NCBI GenBank assembly: GCA_006538405.1
Contig: BJKQ01000009.1
Span: 630,001 to 694,000, forward strand
Reading direction: 5' to 3'
DNA: 64,000 nt
Source: Hansfordia pulvinata
Taxonomy: Eukaryota > Ascomycota > Sordariomycetes > Xylariales
Shown piece after piece: positions 23,261 to 35,746 of the stretch. The position numbers and the translations under genes were made by a program. Each line of letters starts with the position of its first letter. Positions within the stretch are counted from its first letter, which is position 1. The notes under the pieces were generated by a model that worked only from the letters and a program-made list of their open reading frames with translations, made no database searches and was not told the origin of the DNA.

Positions 23261-24949
23261 GTCGTCTTAATCGTTAGTCGTTATCGCGCTGATTCCGGGG
23301 CGTCGCGGCAGGGGGAAACCAAAAGGCGAATCACGATCGGCGCATGGGGAGAGCCGACGCGGGTCGTGGCGAGTTGGCGGCGAAGTCGTGGATGGTGGAT
23401 ATGGGCGTAGAGCAGTTGCTGGACTCCATCTCGGTCGGCCAGGCCGAGGGTCACGAGGCGCGATTGCGGTGGCCAGAAGCGTGGAAGGTCAAGCCGCTCG
23501 GGTAGTGGGAGGTTGTGGGCGACGTTGATAGATAGGCCAGTCGAGAGCAGACGCCGGCACCCGGGCGGGCGAGATGGGACGTCGGGTCGGTGACAAGGGC
23601 CGGGACGGAGCACGCAGACGCGCCGTGGGGTGTGTTAGTGGCGGGGAGGCACTTGAGGTGACGTGTCGGGTCTTGACGGGGCGTGCTGGGTCGCAACCGA
23701 CAGGCGAGGTCGCGGATGCGAGTAGGAGATGGCTGAGCGCGCAGGACAGATGGTGATGCGAGATGAGGCGAGGCGAGGCAGGTTGTGAAGCAGCCCAGCC
23801 CATGCGCCGAGGACCCGGCCCCAACTGACGTCGTACGTCGTACCTGAGCTGAGTGCCAGACCGACGACGGGACTGTCCCAGGGTCGCGGTGCCACCCCAG
23901 GGAAGGTGGGAAGCTGCCACGAATACGAGTACCCGCGTGGTTGTAGGTACTGGCTACGAGTGTGTGTACCGACACCACTTGCCTCTGCTCTAACGACAGC
24001 ACAGAGAGTGGCGGAGGAGGATGTACTGCATCTCAGCGGGGACCCCCCTGACAGCGAGGCTGCTGCACGTATGTAGCGAGTACTTGCGTTCGACCGCCAC
24101 CATGTGCAGCAGCAGCGTCTCCACGCCCGAGCCAGCCGAGCCTCTCGGCTTCTGCGCCGGCCTCTCCGCCGATAGACGGATCCATCCAGACCTACCACAC
24201 CCTTCAGGTATCCTCCTCCTGAGGTACCTATAATAAGTACGTATCGTCGCAGATTGACCGTGGAGATGCATGCGTGATGTAGGCAGTTGATCATATCAGC
24301 AGGGTGAACGTCTTCACGATGCGGAAGATGGAGCAGATTCTTGGGGTCGACATTCGTACTAGATTTCACGCAAGCAAACACGATCAGAGGCAGTCATACC
24401 AGCAGTACGGCCGCTCGGTTGCGAGCCATCCATCCGACCGGACATGAATGAACAGCGACGGACTTCGACCACAGTCCTCCTTAGTCTATCAGTGCAGGTC
24501 TGAGCAAGTACTCCGTAATAAGGCATGCGAACCTATTTTGCATCGTGCACTTCAATTCAAAACCAGCGCCAACGCATGCTTCCGAGATAGATGGATGCCT
24601 TTGGTCGCCTCTTCAAGTCTTCAGTCTTCGTGGTCCCTAATAACAGGGGCGCTCCGTTTAACCTCAGAGTCGCATGCCGACTGCAGAGCTCCACATAAAT
24701 TTTCTTATCTTATCGCCCCTCCGGCCGCAGACTCCCAGCGCTTTCAATGCCATCCCATGCTTTTTTTCTTTGACGCCTGCCGGCCGACCTCTCGACGTCG
24801 CCTTACCCACCACTAAAGCCCTCCAATCCAGCACGGATGCGTGCTCGTCAGAACCGTGAACTCAACCATGGTTCCTTGATTGCTCCTTGACCTCACTTCT
24901 CCCTCGCCTTACCACCTGACCGCTCGAAAGACAGCGGACGACCCTCATC
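23261..24949. other. Divergent promoter region, MED13 / ENP2
   Basis: 1.7-kb interval separating two divergent housekeeping genes. Overlapping short open frames on the minus strand (23281-24381) have low-complexity Arg/Pro/Ser content and look non-coding. No gene supported. Confidence 0.5.
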
Positions 24950-26943
24950 ATGAAGGTCACCAATCAGGGCGATGTGGCCGTCTACACGATTGCCGGCGCC
25001 TCGACGGCTCGCCCTCTGCCCGACTGGCTAGCCCGCCGGCGGAAGCGCAGTCTCAAGGACGACCCCGAGTACCAAAACCGCGTCGAACTATTGCAGGATT
25101 TCGAGTTTGAAGAGGCCAGCCAGTGTGTCCGCGTGTCCGAGGATGGCGACTGGATCATGAGCACCGGCACCTACAAGCCTCAAATCCACGTCCACTATCT
25201 GCCTCACCTTTCCCTCTCATTCTCCCGCCATACAAAGTCGTTGAATACCACCTTTGTCATGCTCTCGCAGGATTACACCAAGTCTCTACATCTCATGTCA
25301 GACCGCAAGCTCGAGTTCCACACCCCTGGCGGCTGTCACTACGAAATGCGCCTCCCCGCTACGGCCGCGACCTCGTTTACGACCGACACTCCGCCGAAGC
25401 CCTCGTTCCCTCTGTTGGGCTTGGAGGGCCCGACAACTCTGGCGAGGTCTTCCGCCTCAATCTCGACCAGGGCCGCTACATGAAGTCCTACGCTGTCGAC
25501 GTAGGACGTGACGACGCCGCTGTCGAGCCCACCGGAATTCAGGGCAGCATCGACGTTGGCTCCGTCAATACCGCCGCTATTGCGGAGGACGCGCACAATC
25601 TGGCTGCCTTTGGCACCTCCATTGGCACTGTCGAGTTCTGGGACCCCCGTTCCAAGTCTCGCGTCGCAACCCTCGGCGGCCAAGAGGGCGAGATAACAGC
25701 CCTCGATTTCAGCCAGTCTGGTCTTTCGCTTGCGGCTGGATCCTCTTCTGGGCTGATCAAGCTCTTCGATCTGCGATCGCCGGTACCGCTCCTCACGAAG
25801 GATCACGGACCTGGCTTCCCTATCAAGAAGCTCATCCACATGACCACTTCGTCCCACGAGAAGAAGGTCATGTCCGCCGATAAGCAGATGATCAAGATCT
25901 GGGACGAGCAGGACGGCGACACATGGACCTCGATTGAGCCTCTGGTTGACATCAACGACGTCGAGTGGTGCAAGAACACGGGCATGTTGCTCTCCGCCAA
26001 TGAGGGCAAGCAGCAACACGCTTTCTTCATCCCCCAACTCGGCTCCGCTCCGCGATGGTGCGCATTCCTCGACAATATGGTGGACGAGATGGCCGAGGAG
26101 ATCCATACCGACAACTACGACAACTACAAGTTCCTGACCTTGCCCGAGCTCAAGACCCTCAGCATGGACCATCTCGTGGGCAAGACCAACCTGCTGCGCC
26201 CTTACATGCATGGTTTCTTCGTGGATTCCAAGCTTTACGAGCAGGCTCGTCTGATTGCCAACCCCTACGCCTTCGAAGAGGAGCGCACCAAGCGTGTCAA
26301 GGAGAAGGTGGAAAAGGAGCGTGCCAGCCGCATCCGCGGCTCCAAGAAGGTCAAGGTCAACCAAGCACTCGTGGACAAGCTGCTCAAGAAGCAGGAGAAG
26401 CGCACTCAGCCCGACCTCAAGGCTGGCGTGCTGGGCGACGACCGTTTCGCCCGCCTGTTCGAAGATCCCGAGTTCAAGGTGGACGAGACCAGCCGCGAGT
26501 TCCAAGTCCTCAACCCAAGCACCCGCATCGACCCCGGCACCGGCGGCACAGGAAGCCGTCCCGTCTATTCGGGAGACGAGGCGAGTTCTGGGTCGGACGA
26601 GGAGTCGAGCGAGGACGAGATCGCCGGGCCCCCGAGGAGACGCAAGGATGCCGACGGCGACGACGATATGGTCATGCGCGTGTCTTCGTCAACACGCGAC
26701 GGGGCCCAGCGCCAGAAGGACACGTCGCTCGGGTCCCGCTCGCAGAAGCCAGCACGCCCTTCCAAGTCCAGGGGCGGCGACGTCGTCGGCGACCAGTCCG
26801 TCACCTTCGTGCCCGATCGGAAATCCAAGAAGAACGGCCGGGGCGGCGCCGGAGACGAGTTCGCCCAGTCCTCGCCCGCGGGGAACGACCGGCGCAAGGA
26901 CTTCAGGCGCAATGCCAGCAACAACACCTTCAGGCGCATGTAG
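24950..26943 (+). CDS. ENP2: Nucleolar ribosome-biogenesis protein Enp2/NOL10, one frame break
   Basis: WD40-repeat protein of the 90S pre-ribosome, needed for 18S rRNA maturation in the nucleolus. No intron. N terminus MKVTNQGDVAVYTIAGAS, followed by PDWLARRRKRSLKDDPEYQNRVEL, is typical of the family. A seven-blade-type WD region spans about residues 1-350 (DFSQSGLSLAAGSSSGLIKL, DINDVEWCKNTGMLLSANEG). The conserved NUC153-type segment follows (DDRFARLFEDPEFKVDETS), and the tail is charged and ends RRM. The frame changes at the CCCC run 25354-25357, between HYEMRLP and RYGRDLVYDRHSAEAL. One added C makes this continuous and closes the gene at 664 aa. Because the protein is conserved and essential in yeast, an assembly deletion is the likely cause. 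Confidence 0.93.
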
Positions 26944-28249
26944 GCTGGCGGCGGGGGCACACCTGTTGGGCTGCCCGCGCACCCTGCGAGGCGTCTTTTT
27001 CTCGACGACCTGGAGAGGTAATTGTACATAGCATGGGTAGCGTGGTTGGCGAGAGGAAAAGTCGAGTCTTTACATCGGGTCAAATGGCAAAGGAGTTACG
27101 GGCGCTGTCTTCTGCTTTGTTACTGGCCGCTGCGAGGTCAGATGATCCCGGTTCTAGGGCTTGGGTGCTTGAACAGCCCGGGTCGATTTCAATAAGAACA
27201 TGAATGAACCACAAGTCCCGCAGAACCTCACAGGCGCCCTTCGACTCTTCTTTAGTATCAGGATATGTCTGAACTCGGAGATCTCCACTGGTCGTGTTGG
27301 AGCATTTCAGTTCTCGTTAACACGAGGATCTTATTGATGAGCGGTAAACCACTACGAGTATGAGCACCCAGCAGATGACGGGCCGCTGCACAAAGCCCAG
27401 CGGCAAGTGTGACGGCGCCGGCAGAAGTGGTGCGCCAAGAGGGTGGGATGCCTGTGTTCCAGGGGGGCTGTGGTGTGTTGGGCTTGCTGATTGGGCGCGC
27501 GACGAGGGGCGGGCAGCGTAGCGCTGGAGGGCCGGCGCTTCGACGTCGCCAATCGCGCGGCGCCGCCCGCCCCCCTTTTTCCCGCCCCCTCCACCCGTCG
27601 TGGGCCCGCCTTGCTTGACCGCAGGGTCCTGTCACGGTCTTGTCGCAGGCTCGGCCTGTGACATATCGAGGACGGCTGCTACGAGGGCTCTGCCAGTGCT
27701 TGCTTGGCCCGCCTGCACGCGCCCAGCAGCGCCACTGAGAGCCAATCACGAGCCCGTGGAGACGCAGACCCTGGCGCCCATGTGTTCCCCGGATTGGCCT
27801 CTGCCGACAGGCAGGTAGGTGTATGGCGCCTCCGACATGTCACAGCTTACAATGTCATGGACTTTATCGAGGCACGGCATCTGCCGCCATGCGAATAGAG
27901 GTGTCAGCAGAGGTCAACTCGGCTTGTGCCCAAGCGTTGCTGTAAGCGCCCGGCTCCACGCGATCGTCCCCGCCAGAGTCCTGGGAATACATATCACATC
28001 GCTAGACGCTCCCCGGACGAGTCTCGCACAACCCTCTTCTGTCTTTTCTCCTTCCTCTTCTTCTCCAACTTATGCGACCCAGATCATAGACAGCAGTTCT
28101 TTACGACAGTTTCGTTTCACGCAGTCGAAGGCAAGATCCTTCGTACTATCTGGAAGCATCTCTACAACCTGGCGTCTCTCCCTGAACGGACACTGTCCAT
28201 CTGCAGAGTCTAAAAAGAGGAGGGGACAAGAGCAGCAAAGCGGGAAGCA
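26944..28249. other. Intergenic, ENP2 / small membrane protein
   Basis: 1.3 kb of 3' flank and promoter. The last 200 bases before 28250 are pyrimidine-rich (28030-28080), as in many fungal promoters. No gene seen. Confidence 0.5.
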
Positions 28250-28804
28250 ATGGCGCCTCTATCCTGGCTCCTCGAGCCCCGCCAAGCCGTCGACAACGCT
28301 GCCGGGGCATCAGGCGACAGCACTGGTGGCACGGGCATCTCGCAAGGCGCCTTGATAGCCATCATTGTGGTGGTATGCGTCGTGGGACTCGTGGGCAGTG
28401 AGTCAGGCCCAACCCTCTTTTCCATTTCTTACCTTTTGCCTCTGTATACTGACACACGAAACTCAACCGCAGTCTCCATGGCCGTGCTGTTCTACGTGGC
28501 CAAGAAGCGCGAGTGGCAGGTCCGCGACAAGCTGCGCCGCTCCGTCAGGCGCGTCAAGACAGCCATGACGCCCCGGCGCTCCGAGTTCCCCCGCTCCGTC
28601 AAGGCAGGCGGCGGCGGCGGCGGCGGCGGTGGCAGTGGCAGGGGAGCCCGCACCCGGCTCGACGACGTCCCGCCCACGCCCCGCCTGAGGCCCGAGGACC
28701 TCGAGAAAGGCCGCCCCGGCGGCAGCAACGGTGGCAAAAACAAGTTCAACAACGGCTGGGCCGCGCACGTCAACAGGTCGGACAAGAACTGGCCGGGCCA
28801 CTGA
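28250..28804 (+). CDS. Small single-pass membrane protein, function unknown
   Basis: Exons 28250-28397 and 28473-28804, 159 aa. The 75-nt intron (GTGAGT...CGCAG) is a multiple of three and open in frame, so an unspliced read-through would add 25 residues. The N terminus is short and Gly/Ser-rich with no clear signal peptide. One strong transmembrane segment spans about residues 35-58 (ALIAIIVVVCVVGLVG then SMAVLFYVAK). Lys/Arg clusters (KKREWQVRDKLRRSVRRVK) follow immediately, which predicts a cytosolic C terminus by the positive-inside rule. A glycine tract and a short tail ending NRSDKNWPGH complete it. Similar one-helix proteins are common in ascomycetes and unnamed; I do not assign a function. 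Confidence 0.7.
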   Translation: MAPLSWLLEPRQAVDNAAGASGDSTGGTGISQGALIAIIVVVCVVGLVGSESGPTLFSISYLLPLYTDTRNSTAVSMAVLFYVAKKREWQVRDKLRRSVRRVKTAMTPRRSEFPRSVKAGGGGGGGGGSGRGARTRLDDVPPTPRLRPEDLEKGRPGGSNGGKNKFNNGWAAHVNRSDKNWPGH

Positions 28805-29779
28805 CGTGGAGGAGCAGGTAGAGCGGATGTGAACGGACACTAACTTGTTAGCCGGGAGTTCATGGGCGTTTAGGTGGTGTCTGTGTGTTCGGGTTCAATG
28901 TGCCATATATCCAAATGTCTTCTTGCAAGCGGGGTGATCGCAATCGGCGTTCTATTTATTCCGTCCTGGTCCTGCCTAGAATCTCTACAGCAGCGTGACT
29001 ATCGTTATTTCAGTACCTGAAAGCGAGACTGACATGACTCCAAGCACCTGGAAATGTGCTTCACCAGATTTCAGACCTCAAACCAGCTTAGGCTGCATGT
29101 GTGGAGGTTTGCTCATCCCCCCAAGACGGCGACCCGTCTGAGCGTACATCATCGATATGATTCTCGCCCTCGACTCCTTCCTGCCATTGTGAAACCACTT
29201 CGGCCCTCTTCGTGCTGTTTTTTTTTTTTTTTTTTTTTTTTTTTTTCAGAAGCACGAGATACGGTGTCGCGGAGCGCAACAGCTACGATTGGAACGTTTG
29301 ACGACTTGTTGGCATTTCTTCGCGCCGACACAAGCTACAGAGGCACTGTTTGAGAGTCGTTTGATTCGTCTGGGTTGGACAATTCGCCCCTATCGCGGAT
29401 GTTAACACGGCACGTATCAGACGTTCGCTCCTGCCGTCCGCCGTAACTGTCTCCCTCCCTGCCGTCCTTAAATGTCCGCTTCACAGAAGGTTCATCTCGT
29501 CGAGAGCTACTTCGGTACATTATGCCTTGACCGGCACCTGCCTTGTTGGGCCAATGTTCTAGTCGGGTGGGCGTCCGGCTGATGAAGTGCAGAACGTTGC
29601 CAGTGCCTGGTGTCACTCGAGACTCTTCCGCCCCTCATCACCTAGGAGCGTCCACGGCGCTGACACTCCAAGATTGCCGTCAAATTTCTTTCAGCCGTCT
29701 GTCACCCATACAGCAGGCCTTTCGCCTGCGCTACAGACATCGGTGTGACGTTCCGCTTCCGTCCCAGGTGTCGATCGCC
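28805..29779. other. Intergenic with a 29-base T run
   Basis: No gene supported. Contains the T homopolymer at 29218-29246. Confidence 0.5.
29218..29246 (+). repeat. T homopolymer, 29 bases
   Basis: Uninterrupted T run in intergenic DNA upstream of the coiled-coil gene. Confidence 0.9.
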
Positions 29780-32700
29780 ATGTCTTCCCCTGCAGGTTTG
29801 GAACCCGTTTCCGAATCACCCTCCAGCAGGCCCACGACATCTCAAGCCGCAACCCAGTCAAGCCAGATGTCCTTCTTGGACCCCCTCGAGGACTCTCAGC
29901 AGTCGATTGTCGATCTCACCAACGAAGGGAGTGAAAATCTCCCCCCGAATCATGCCACGCTGCTGATTCAGCTATGGGAGGTGTTGGGTTTCCAAACCAA
30001 CCAGACTTTCCTGTCGACGGTCCCCCCAGTCCCCTTCCCCAGGGCGACGATGTCCAATACAAACGATTCAGCAGGCCGGAATCACTGCAAGGTCAGACTG
30101 ACTACGTTGCAGGCTTCGCCTTCGCTAAGGCACCGACGCCCCATGGCTCGTACCAGCATCCTGGCGTTGCTGCCAAAAACCGGGCTGGGGTGAGCTCGGA
30201 AGAAGGTGGTAAGCCGTTACCCACCCACGTCGCAGTCCCTATAACACAGAGGGATGGGGGTCAGATTTTCCAAGGGCTGCAACAGCCGCAAACTTCATCC
30301 ATCGGTTTACCTAGAGGACCAGGCCCAGCTGGAGATGCTATTCACGAGGAGCCTCATGATTTCCGTGGGACGGAGCCAACGAATGCCCCTCCTCTTCAGA
30401 CATTACGTGCACCCAAACCTACCGCGAACGCAAATGGAGCGGATGTCGTACCCAAAAAGGCGGCCACCTCTCTTCGAAAGCAACATGTTGCCATGCCAAG
30501 CCCCCGTACCATACCACTATCGGCTTCGTACAAGAGAGTCCAGAAGAATGCCTTGATTCAGCACTCTTCACCAAACCGTTCCAGTGTTCATTCGGGCACA
30601 CATTCGTATCCGCCCGCCGCACGACAAGCAGATCACATTGAGGCGAGACGAGCTGCTCGATCTGTCTCTCGGGGCTCCGGTAGATCTCATGCCTCCAACA
30701 CGTCGAAGAAGCGCACCAAGCAAGATCGCGCGGTACTCGAACAGACAGAAAAGCACCAGTCCGAAGGCCGCAGGGCGGGGTCAGGGAGAGGTGCGTTGCT
30801 CATTCGAGATTCCATCGAGCACAGCGCCAAGGGCGCCGGGAAACAGGCTCCAGCACAAAGAACTCCCCAGGCGCTTCCGAACAATCCAGGGCGCAGCGAC
30901 GCAATGCCCCCGTCTCGTGACATAACCACAGAACGAAGGCCGGACAGAAAGGAGCGGGACAAGAAGTTCAAGACCCTGAGCGGGGCTTGGAACGACTTCT
31001 TCCACGAGGACCACTCTCTCGCTTCCGAGTACCAGGCCAAGATCTCTGCGCTTGAGGCGAAGGTCATGGAACAGAACGCGACCATCAACGATTGTCAGGC
31101 CCGTATACAAACCGGCGAGCAGGAGCTCTTGAAGATGAGAGAAGAGAACGAGAGACTTTCACCAGTGCGTTCGGAGGACGACTCCCGTATACAGAGCTGC
31201 ACCGGCAAGCTTGAGAAGGTGCAAGCAAAACTGCGCACATGTCAAGGGAGATTGAACGAAGCGACGAAGGAACAGCAGAAGCTGTGGGAGAACAACCACA
31301 GGGAGATCGAGAAGACTGTCACGCAGATCAGATCCAAGGAAGAAATCCTACGAAAGGCTCTGAACGAGGTCCTCGATCAAACCCACCGCATCAAACAGGG
31401 CTTCCATAAGAAGCTGTCCGACACATTGTCGGAGGTCGCACTGGTCACAGAACGGCGTAAGTTGTTATATTTCAAACACACTCAGAGCCAATTGCTCACC
31501 CATTACAGAGGATAGCACAATCGTCGAATTGCAATGCAACTTGGAGAGCCAAAAGAAAGAGACCGAAGCAAAACAGAAAGAGGTAGACTATCTCAAAGAG
31601 CAACTTGCGATATCCCAAAAAGCACAGGAAACATTGAACAATGTGGCCGCGCAAAACACGGAGATTCAAGCTCAAGTCGACCTCCTCAATTCGGGCAGGG
31701 ATCGAATGATAAGAAGTCTCGCGAAGCTGGATAAGAGGTCAGTAACTCAGGTGGTACTATACCTCGACAAACGCTGACGTTGGGCGCAGGTCAAAACCCA
31801 TCTTCGAGGTCGTCATGGCTACGAAGACCGCTCCCAATGTCGACTCTATCGGGGTCAAGATCAGCGAAGCCTTTAGAGCACGAGAGGGCCATGACTTTGA
31901 ACTGGCGGCGCAAACGGCTTCAATCGTCGATTTCTGCCAGTCAATCTCCGCGGATCTGGCAACAGTGCGTGGGAATTTGGAAGGACAACTCCATCAGGCA
32001 CATGCAGACCGAAGCTCATTGCAGCATCAGCTCACCGAAGCCCTGGCCAAAGCCCGCGACAACAGGGACCAAGTCGAGAGTCTGGCTGATGAAAAGGTCA
32101 CAGCATATATACAAGAGTCGGAGGGTGTGCTTAAGAAAGTCGTGGCCGCTGTCGACGCTCTCAAGGCAAAAGAGGAAACCCTACGAGGCCAGATAGAAGG
32201 ATGGGCAAAGGACTGCGATGATTTCACTGAGCTGCAGGAATCTGTGGAACGACTAAGCAATGAACAGCCGAGCACCATGGAAATGAATCAAGGTCTGAGA
32301 GAAGCCATGCGCACCCAGAGGGCATTGGTCGACACCTACAACCGCCACGCAGCCAGCCTTTCTGAGCTTGAGTGGCAGGCACAAGACCAAACCAAGAACG
32401 AGCTTCCTGGCAAGAAGGTTGATTTGACTGATTCGCTTCCCAAGTGCAGCTCAAGGTCTTTGGAAGAGAGCGACGTGGAAGACCATCCACGAGAACGTCG
32501 AGTAACACTGCTCACGACTGAAGAAGGCATTCAAGCTGCCGAGGGGGTCAACGAGAAGATAACCAGAACGAACCCGGTGACTCCGAAATCGATCTTGAAG
32601 GTCACTACCAAGGTCCAAACCCCGCCCTTCACGCAGCAAGGCGGCAAACCGGCAAACGAAGCGAGCCCCCAAGCCTCAGCGCAGAGAGCTCCAAGAATAG

Positions 32701-33146
32701 CCCAGCGAGCCCACGTGCAAACTTTCAACACGCACAGCATGTACAACAAACCAGTGGAAGGGCTCACCTCCAGACACTTCGAAAATTCGGGGAAGCGACC
32801 ACGTGAAGAAAATGCTGCATCGACTCCAGGAGAGGGAATCGAAGCGAACAAGGCTTCTTCCCCTTCCCAGAGCAACGTGACAAGTAACGGGCATAAAGAT
32901 GGTGCACCGAGCGAGAACACCAAAGAAAGCGAGCCGCCGAACAAGAGACAACGTGTCACACGAAGCCAAACAAGCCAGAGGCCCGCTAGAACGTACAGCG
33001 ACGATTTGCAGATGTCGCATCCCACAGCTGCGTCTTCCAGAGAGCAGGTGATCCCCGACTCACAGGAAAAGGGAGGAGAAAGGTATTCCACTCGAGGCAA
33101 CCGTGAGCGCGAGCCGGAAATGACGCCTCGCATCTATGATGAGTGA
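29780..33146 (+). CDS. Long coiled-coil protein, function unknown, one frame break
   Basis: Exons 29780-31456, 31509-31737 and 31790-33146, about 1087 aa. Residues 1-350 are disordered and Ser/Pro/Gln-rich (SSQMSFLDPLEDSQQSIVDL). A coiled coil runs from about residue 390 to 870 (AKISALEAKVMEQNATINDC; EIEKTVTQIRSKEEILRKAL; QLHQAHADRSSLQHQLTEAL). A basic disordered tail follows with VIPDSQ-like and KRQR motifs. Donors GTAAGT and GTCAGT with acceptors TACAG and CGCAG fit well. The frame changes at the six-C run 29941-29946, and one added C restores continuity and exact closure. I do not recognise the family. A nuclear scaffold, spindle or recombination role would fit the architecture but is not shown. 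Confidence 0.7.
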
Positions 33147-33866
33147 TGTATCTCAACAGACCGTCGGACCATTTGATGGTGACTGGCCTAGTAAGAAGAT
33201 AAGCAACTGTGAAGCCGAGATGACAGGCAAAATGACCGGACCTATGATATGGGCGACAAAGAGGGAGCCCGAGCGAGGCTCAAGGAGTTGCTTCTCCGGG
33301 AGGTTACGCACATTTGCTGCCATTTTGCTGGTACTGTTCGACCCCAAACTATACATTAGACATGTCGGAGTAATGTCCTGTACGCATTTAGAGAGCGCAA
33401 ATGAATTGACAAGCATCGACATTGAACCATCGGCAGCGAGGGCCTATGATTGGATCACGGGACAACCACGTGAAGAGCGGAAACGACTCGTGGGGTGACG
33501 CTTGATTCATGGTTTCTTCGTGTTGTTGTGCTGCATAATGCAGACTCCTGACTCCTTCTTCGCGGCCGCCGAGCGGAGGCTATATCTAATGATGATACAA
33601 AGCGCGAGCAAGCAAAGCACACGCCGGCGCCACTGCTTCTGCTGAGGGAGGCACTTTAAGTTCTATATGTACATGGCATGCAATCGATATTGATGCTCTG
33701 TTACGGCCGTCGCTTCTCCGTCCCTCCTTCATGGACGGTGGCAGAGGGGGGCGCTCTCGTGGCTCGGGTAGGGATACTCAGTTTTCGGAGATGGTTCAGG
33801 TATCGGTTTTACAAAAATATCGTACACGGAGAGGGAGATGTCGCGAGTCGGTGGGCGGGGGCGATT
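33147..33866. other. Convergent intergenic region
   Basis: 3' flanks of the coiled-coil gene and the mitochondrial L33 gene. Nothing else seen. Confidence 0.5.
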
Positions 33867-34293
33867 CTACTTGAATCGCCGCTTCTGCTCGAGGAAGAGG
33901 ACCTTTTTCCGGACTGCGTAGGTGGGGAGGTGAGCAATGGAACGGGATCAAGATTTGAGAGGATAGGCTTCGGAGAGACGTACTGATGGGGTCGTATTTG
34001 AGCATGCCCATGGGCTTGGACGTGCGAGGGCGGGAAAACTGGTAGAAGAAGCCGGTCATGGCCATGGACAGTAGGCGCACCGAGATGACGCGGGACTTTT
34101 CTGTTTCGCGGGGGCCGAGGCGTGGTCAGCTTATTTGGGTTCATCAGGTGCGGGTGGTGGTGGTGGTGGTGGTGTATTCTGGCTGTCGCCTGGCTTCGGA
34201 GAGTATCGCTCCCATCCTCAGAAGGACTGCGCAGAGGCAGACGGGATGTGGATGCGAGGTAGGGCACGGTGCCAACTTACGCTTCTTTGCCAT
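33867..34293 (-). CDS. MRPL39: Mitochondrial large-subunit ribosomal protein bL33m
   Basis: Small basic protein of the mitochondrial 54S/39S subunit. Three exons on the minus strand: 34293-34281 (13 nt), 34100-33984 and 33913-33867, giving 58 aa. Exon 1 encodes only MAKK plus one base. Exon 2 carries [20 protein letters not shown] and [16 protein letters not shown]. Exon 3 gives [14 protein letters not shown]. This is the L33 family throughout. Donors GTAAGT and GTACGT and acceptors AACAG and CGCAG fit, and the frame is intact. No single open frame covers it, so it is easily missed. Intron 1 is 180 nt and contains a (GGT)n-type stretch. The yeast name is MRPL39; symbols in other fungi vary. 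Confidence 0.9.
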
Positions 34294-35660
34294 TTTGTCG
34301 TCGAGTCTTCTGGTGTCGTGTGATTGATCTGCGCGCCGGCGCGAGCGCGGAGCCGGGTCTTGGGCTGGGGAGAGTCGAGAGGCCCGTTGGATCCGGGCTT
34401 TGGGCGCAGCGGGAGGACGTGGCGGACGGGAGAAGATGCTGGGCGGCGGCCGGTGCTGGATGTTTGGTGGTGCGCGGATTGAAGCTGTCGTCAGTCCAGT
34501 CTTGGTAGGCACGTCGGGCTGCTCCTCGCTCCAGGTTCCCGAGGCCGGTGCAATTCGAGGTGGGTCTCGACGCGGCTCATGGGCTGCAACTTTTTTGCGG
34601 GTACGTGGCTAGGCTACGTGGCTGGTGCTCTACTCTGTGTTGTCCAGTGTGGCTGAAAATTGGCGTCTGCGTGTGCACGATTAACGGAACGGGACCACAC
34701 CTCGTGCCTTTTGAATTTGCAAGGAAGATCTAACTGTAATTTCTATTGAATTCTCCTAGAGGATTTTACAGGAGCACAGCACCTCGGGCGTCTGCATGAT
34801 CGCGCCGTGGTTGAACGCGTCCGAGACCGCGAAGCCTGCGCAAGCACTGCATTCAATATTGAATGCTGCCGTTGGGTACCTTAGGTAATATCAAGTGGGT
34901 TGCTCTCAGCTTTGCACGGATGTAAACAAAAAAAATCTGAGAGAATCGCCTAGAAGTCCGTCTCTCTGGACGCGGGTGAGGTTGCAAGAAAACCTAAAGC
35001 CAAGCATATTGACATCTCTCAACTTGGGCTTTTGCATCAATTCTCATTTTAGTCGAGTTCAACCACCAGGCGAAAAAAAAAAAAAAATCATCAAGGTGCA
35101 AGTAAGGTGAGCCCACAGAGCGCATGCACCCCGGGGCATGGAAGTGGCACGCATAGCACGGCAGCCGACCTTTTGCGCCGGGCCCTTGTTCCGATGACGA
35201 CACAGCAGATCGAGCCAAATGACACCCTCCACAGAACGAGACCCGGCCGGCCGACGTAGCGCTCGAGTGGCGAGCGCGTAACAATGGGCCCCTTGGAGCA
35301 CCGAGGGGGGAAAAATCGATTGCGGTTTTACGCCGGGAAACTACCTTGACTGGGCAGACGCGCAAAAGATTTCGACGCTCGGCTGCTCACACTCTTCATT
35401 CTCCTTCTGCATTCATCAAATACACCCACCGCATCTGAAGCCACTGCAGGCGATCGGCTGTGGACAATGTGCGCCTTGGGACGACGATCCGGAATGCGGC
35501 AATCCCTTTCTGTTCTCCCATCAGCTGTCCAGACATGGGGAACGGCTGTTGGAAAGAATCATTACGAGATGGCAGAGCAGGAATGAAACTGGTCTGGGGT
35601 CATATTTTATGTTACGGGACCGCCTTTCATCAATCCGACACGTGATTGGCATCTCGCACT
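34294..35660. other. Intergenic, bL33m promoter to tRNA-Pro
   Basis: 1.4 kb with slightly higher AT content around 34700-35100 and an A run near 35075-35088. No gene seen. Confidence 0.5.
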
Positions 35661-35746
35661 GGCTCAATGGTCTAGGGGTATGATACCTGCTTTGGGTTCT
35701 TTCAATCGCATGCAGGTGGTCTCGGGTTCGAATCCCGATTGAGCCC
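35661..35746 (+). tRNA. tRNA-Pro (anticodon TGG) with a 14-nt intron
   Basis: Seven-base acceptor stem GGCTCAA / TTGAGCC is perfect, with discriminator C at 35746. The D arm begins GTCTAGGGGTATGATA, matching an eukaryotic A box. The anticodon stem is CCTGC / GCAGG with loop TTTGGG-T, so the anticodon TGG is at 35693-35695. The intron is 35697-35710, after position 37 as for nuclear tRNA introns. The T arm TCGGG TTCGAAT CCCGA is perfect and is the B box. Mature length without CCA is 72 nt. A short T-run (TTTCTTTTT, about 35755-35764) follows and could terminate RNA polymerase III. Confidence 0.95.

Noticed and set aside
28398..28472. Read-through of the small membrane protein intron as coding
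   Set aside because: Good donor and acceptor flank it, and splicing leaves one clean transmembrane helix followed by the basic cluster.
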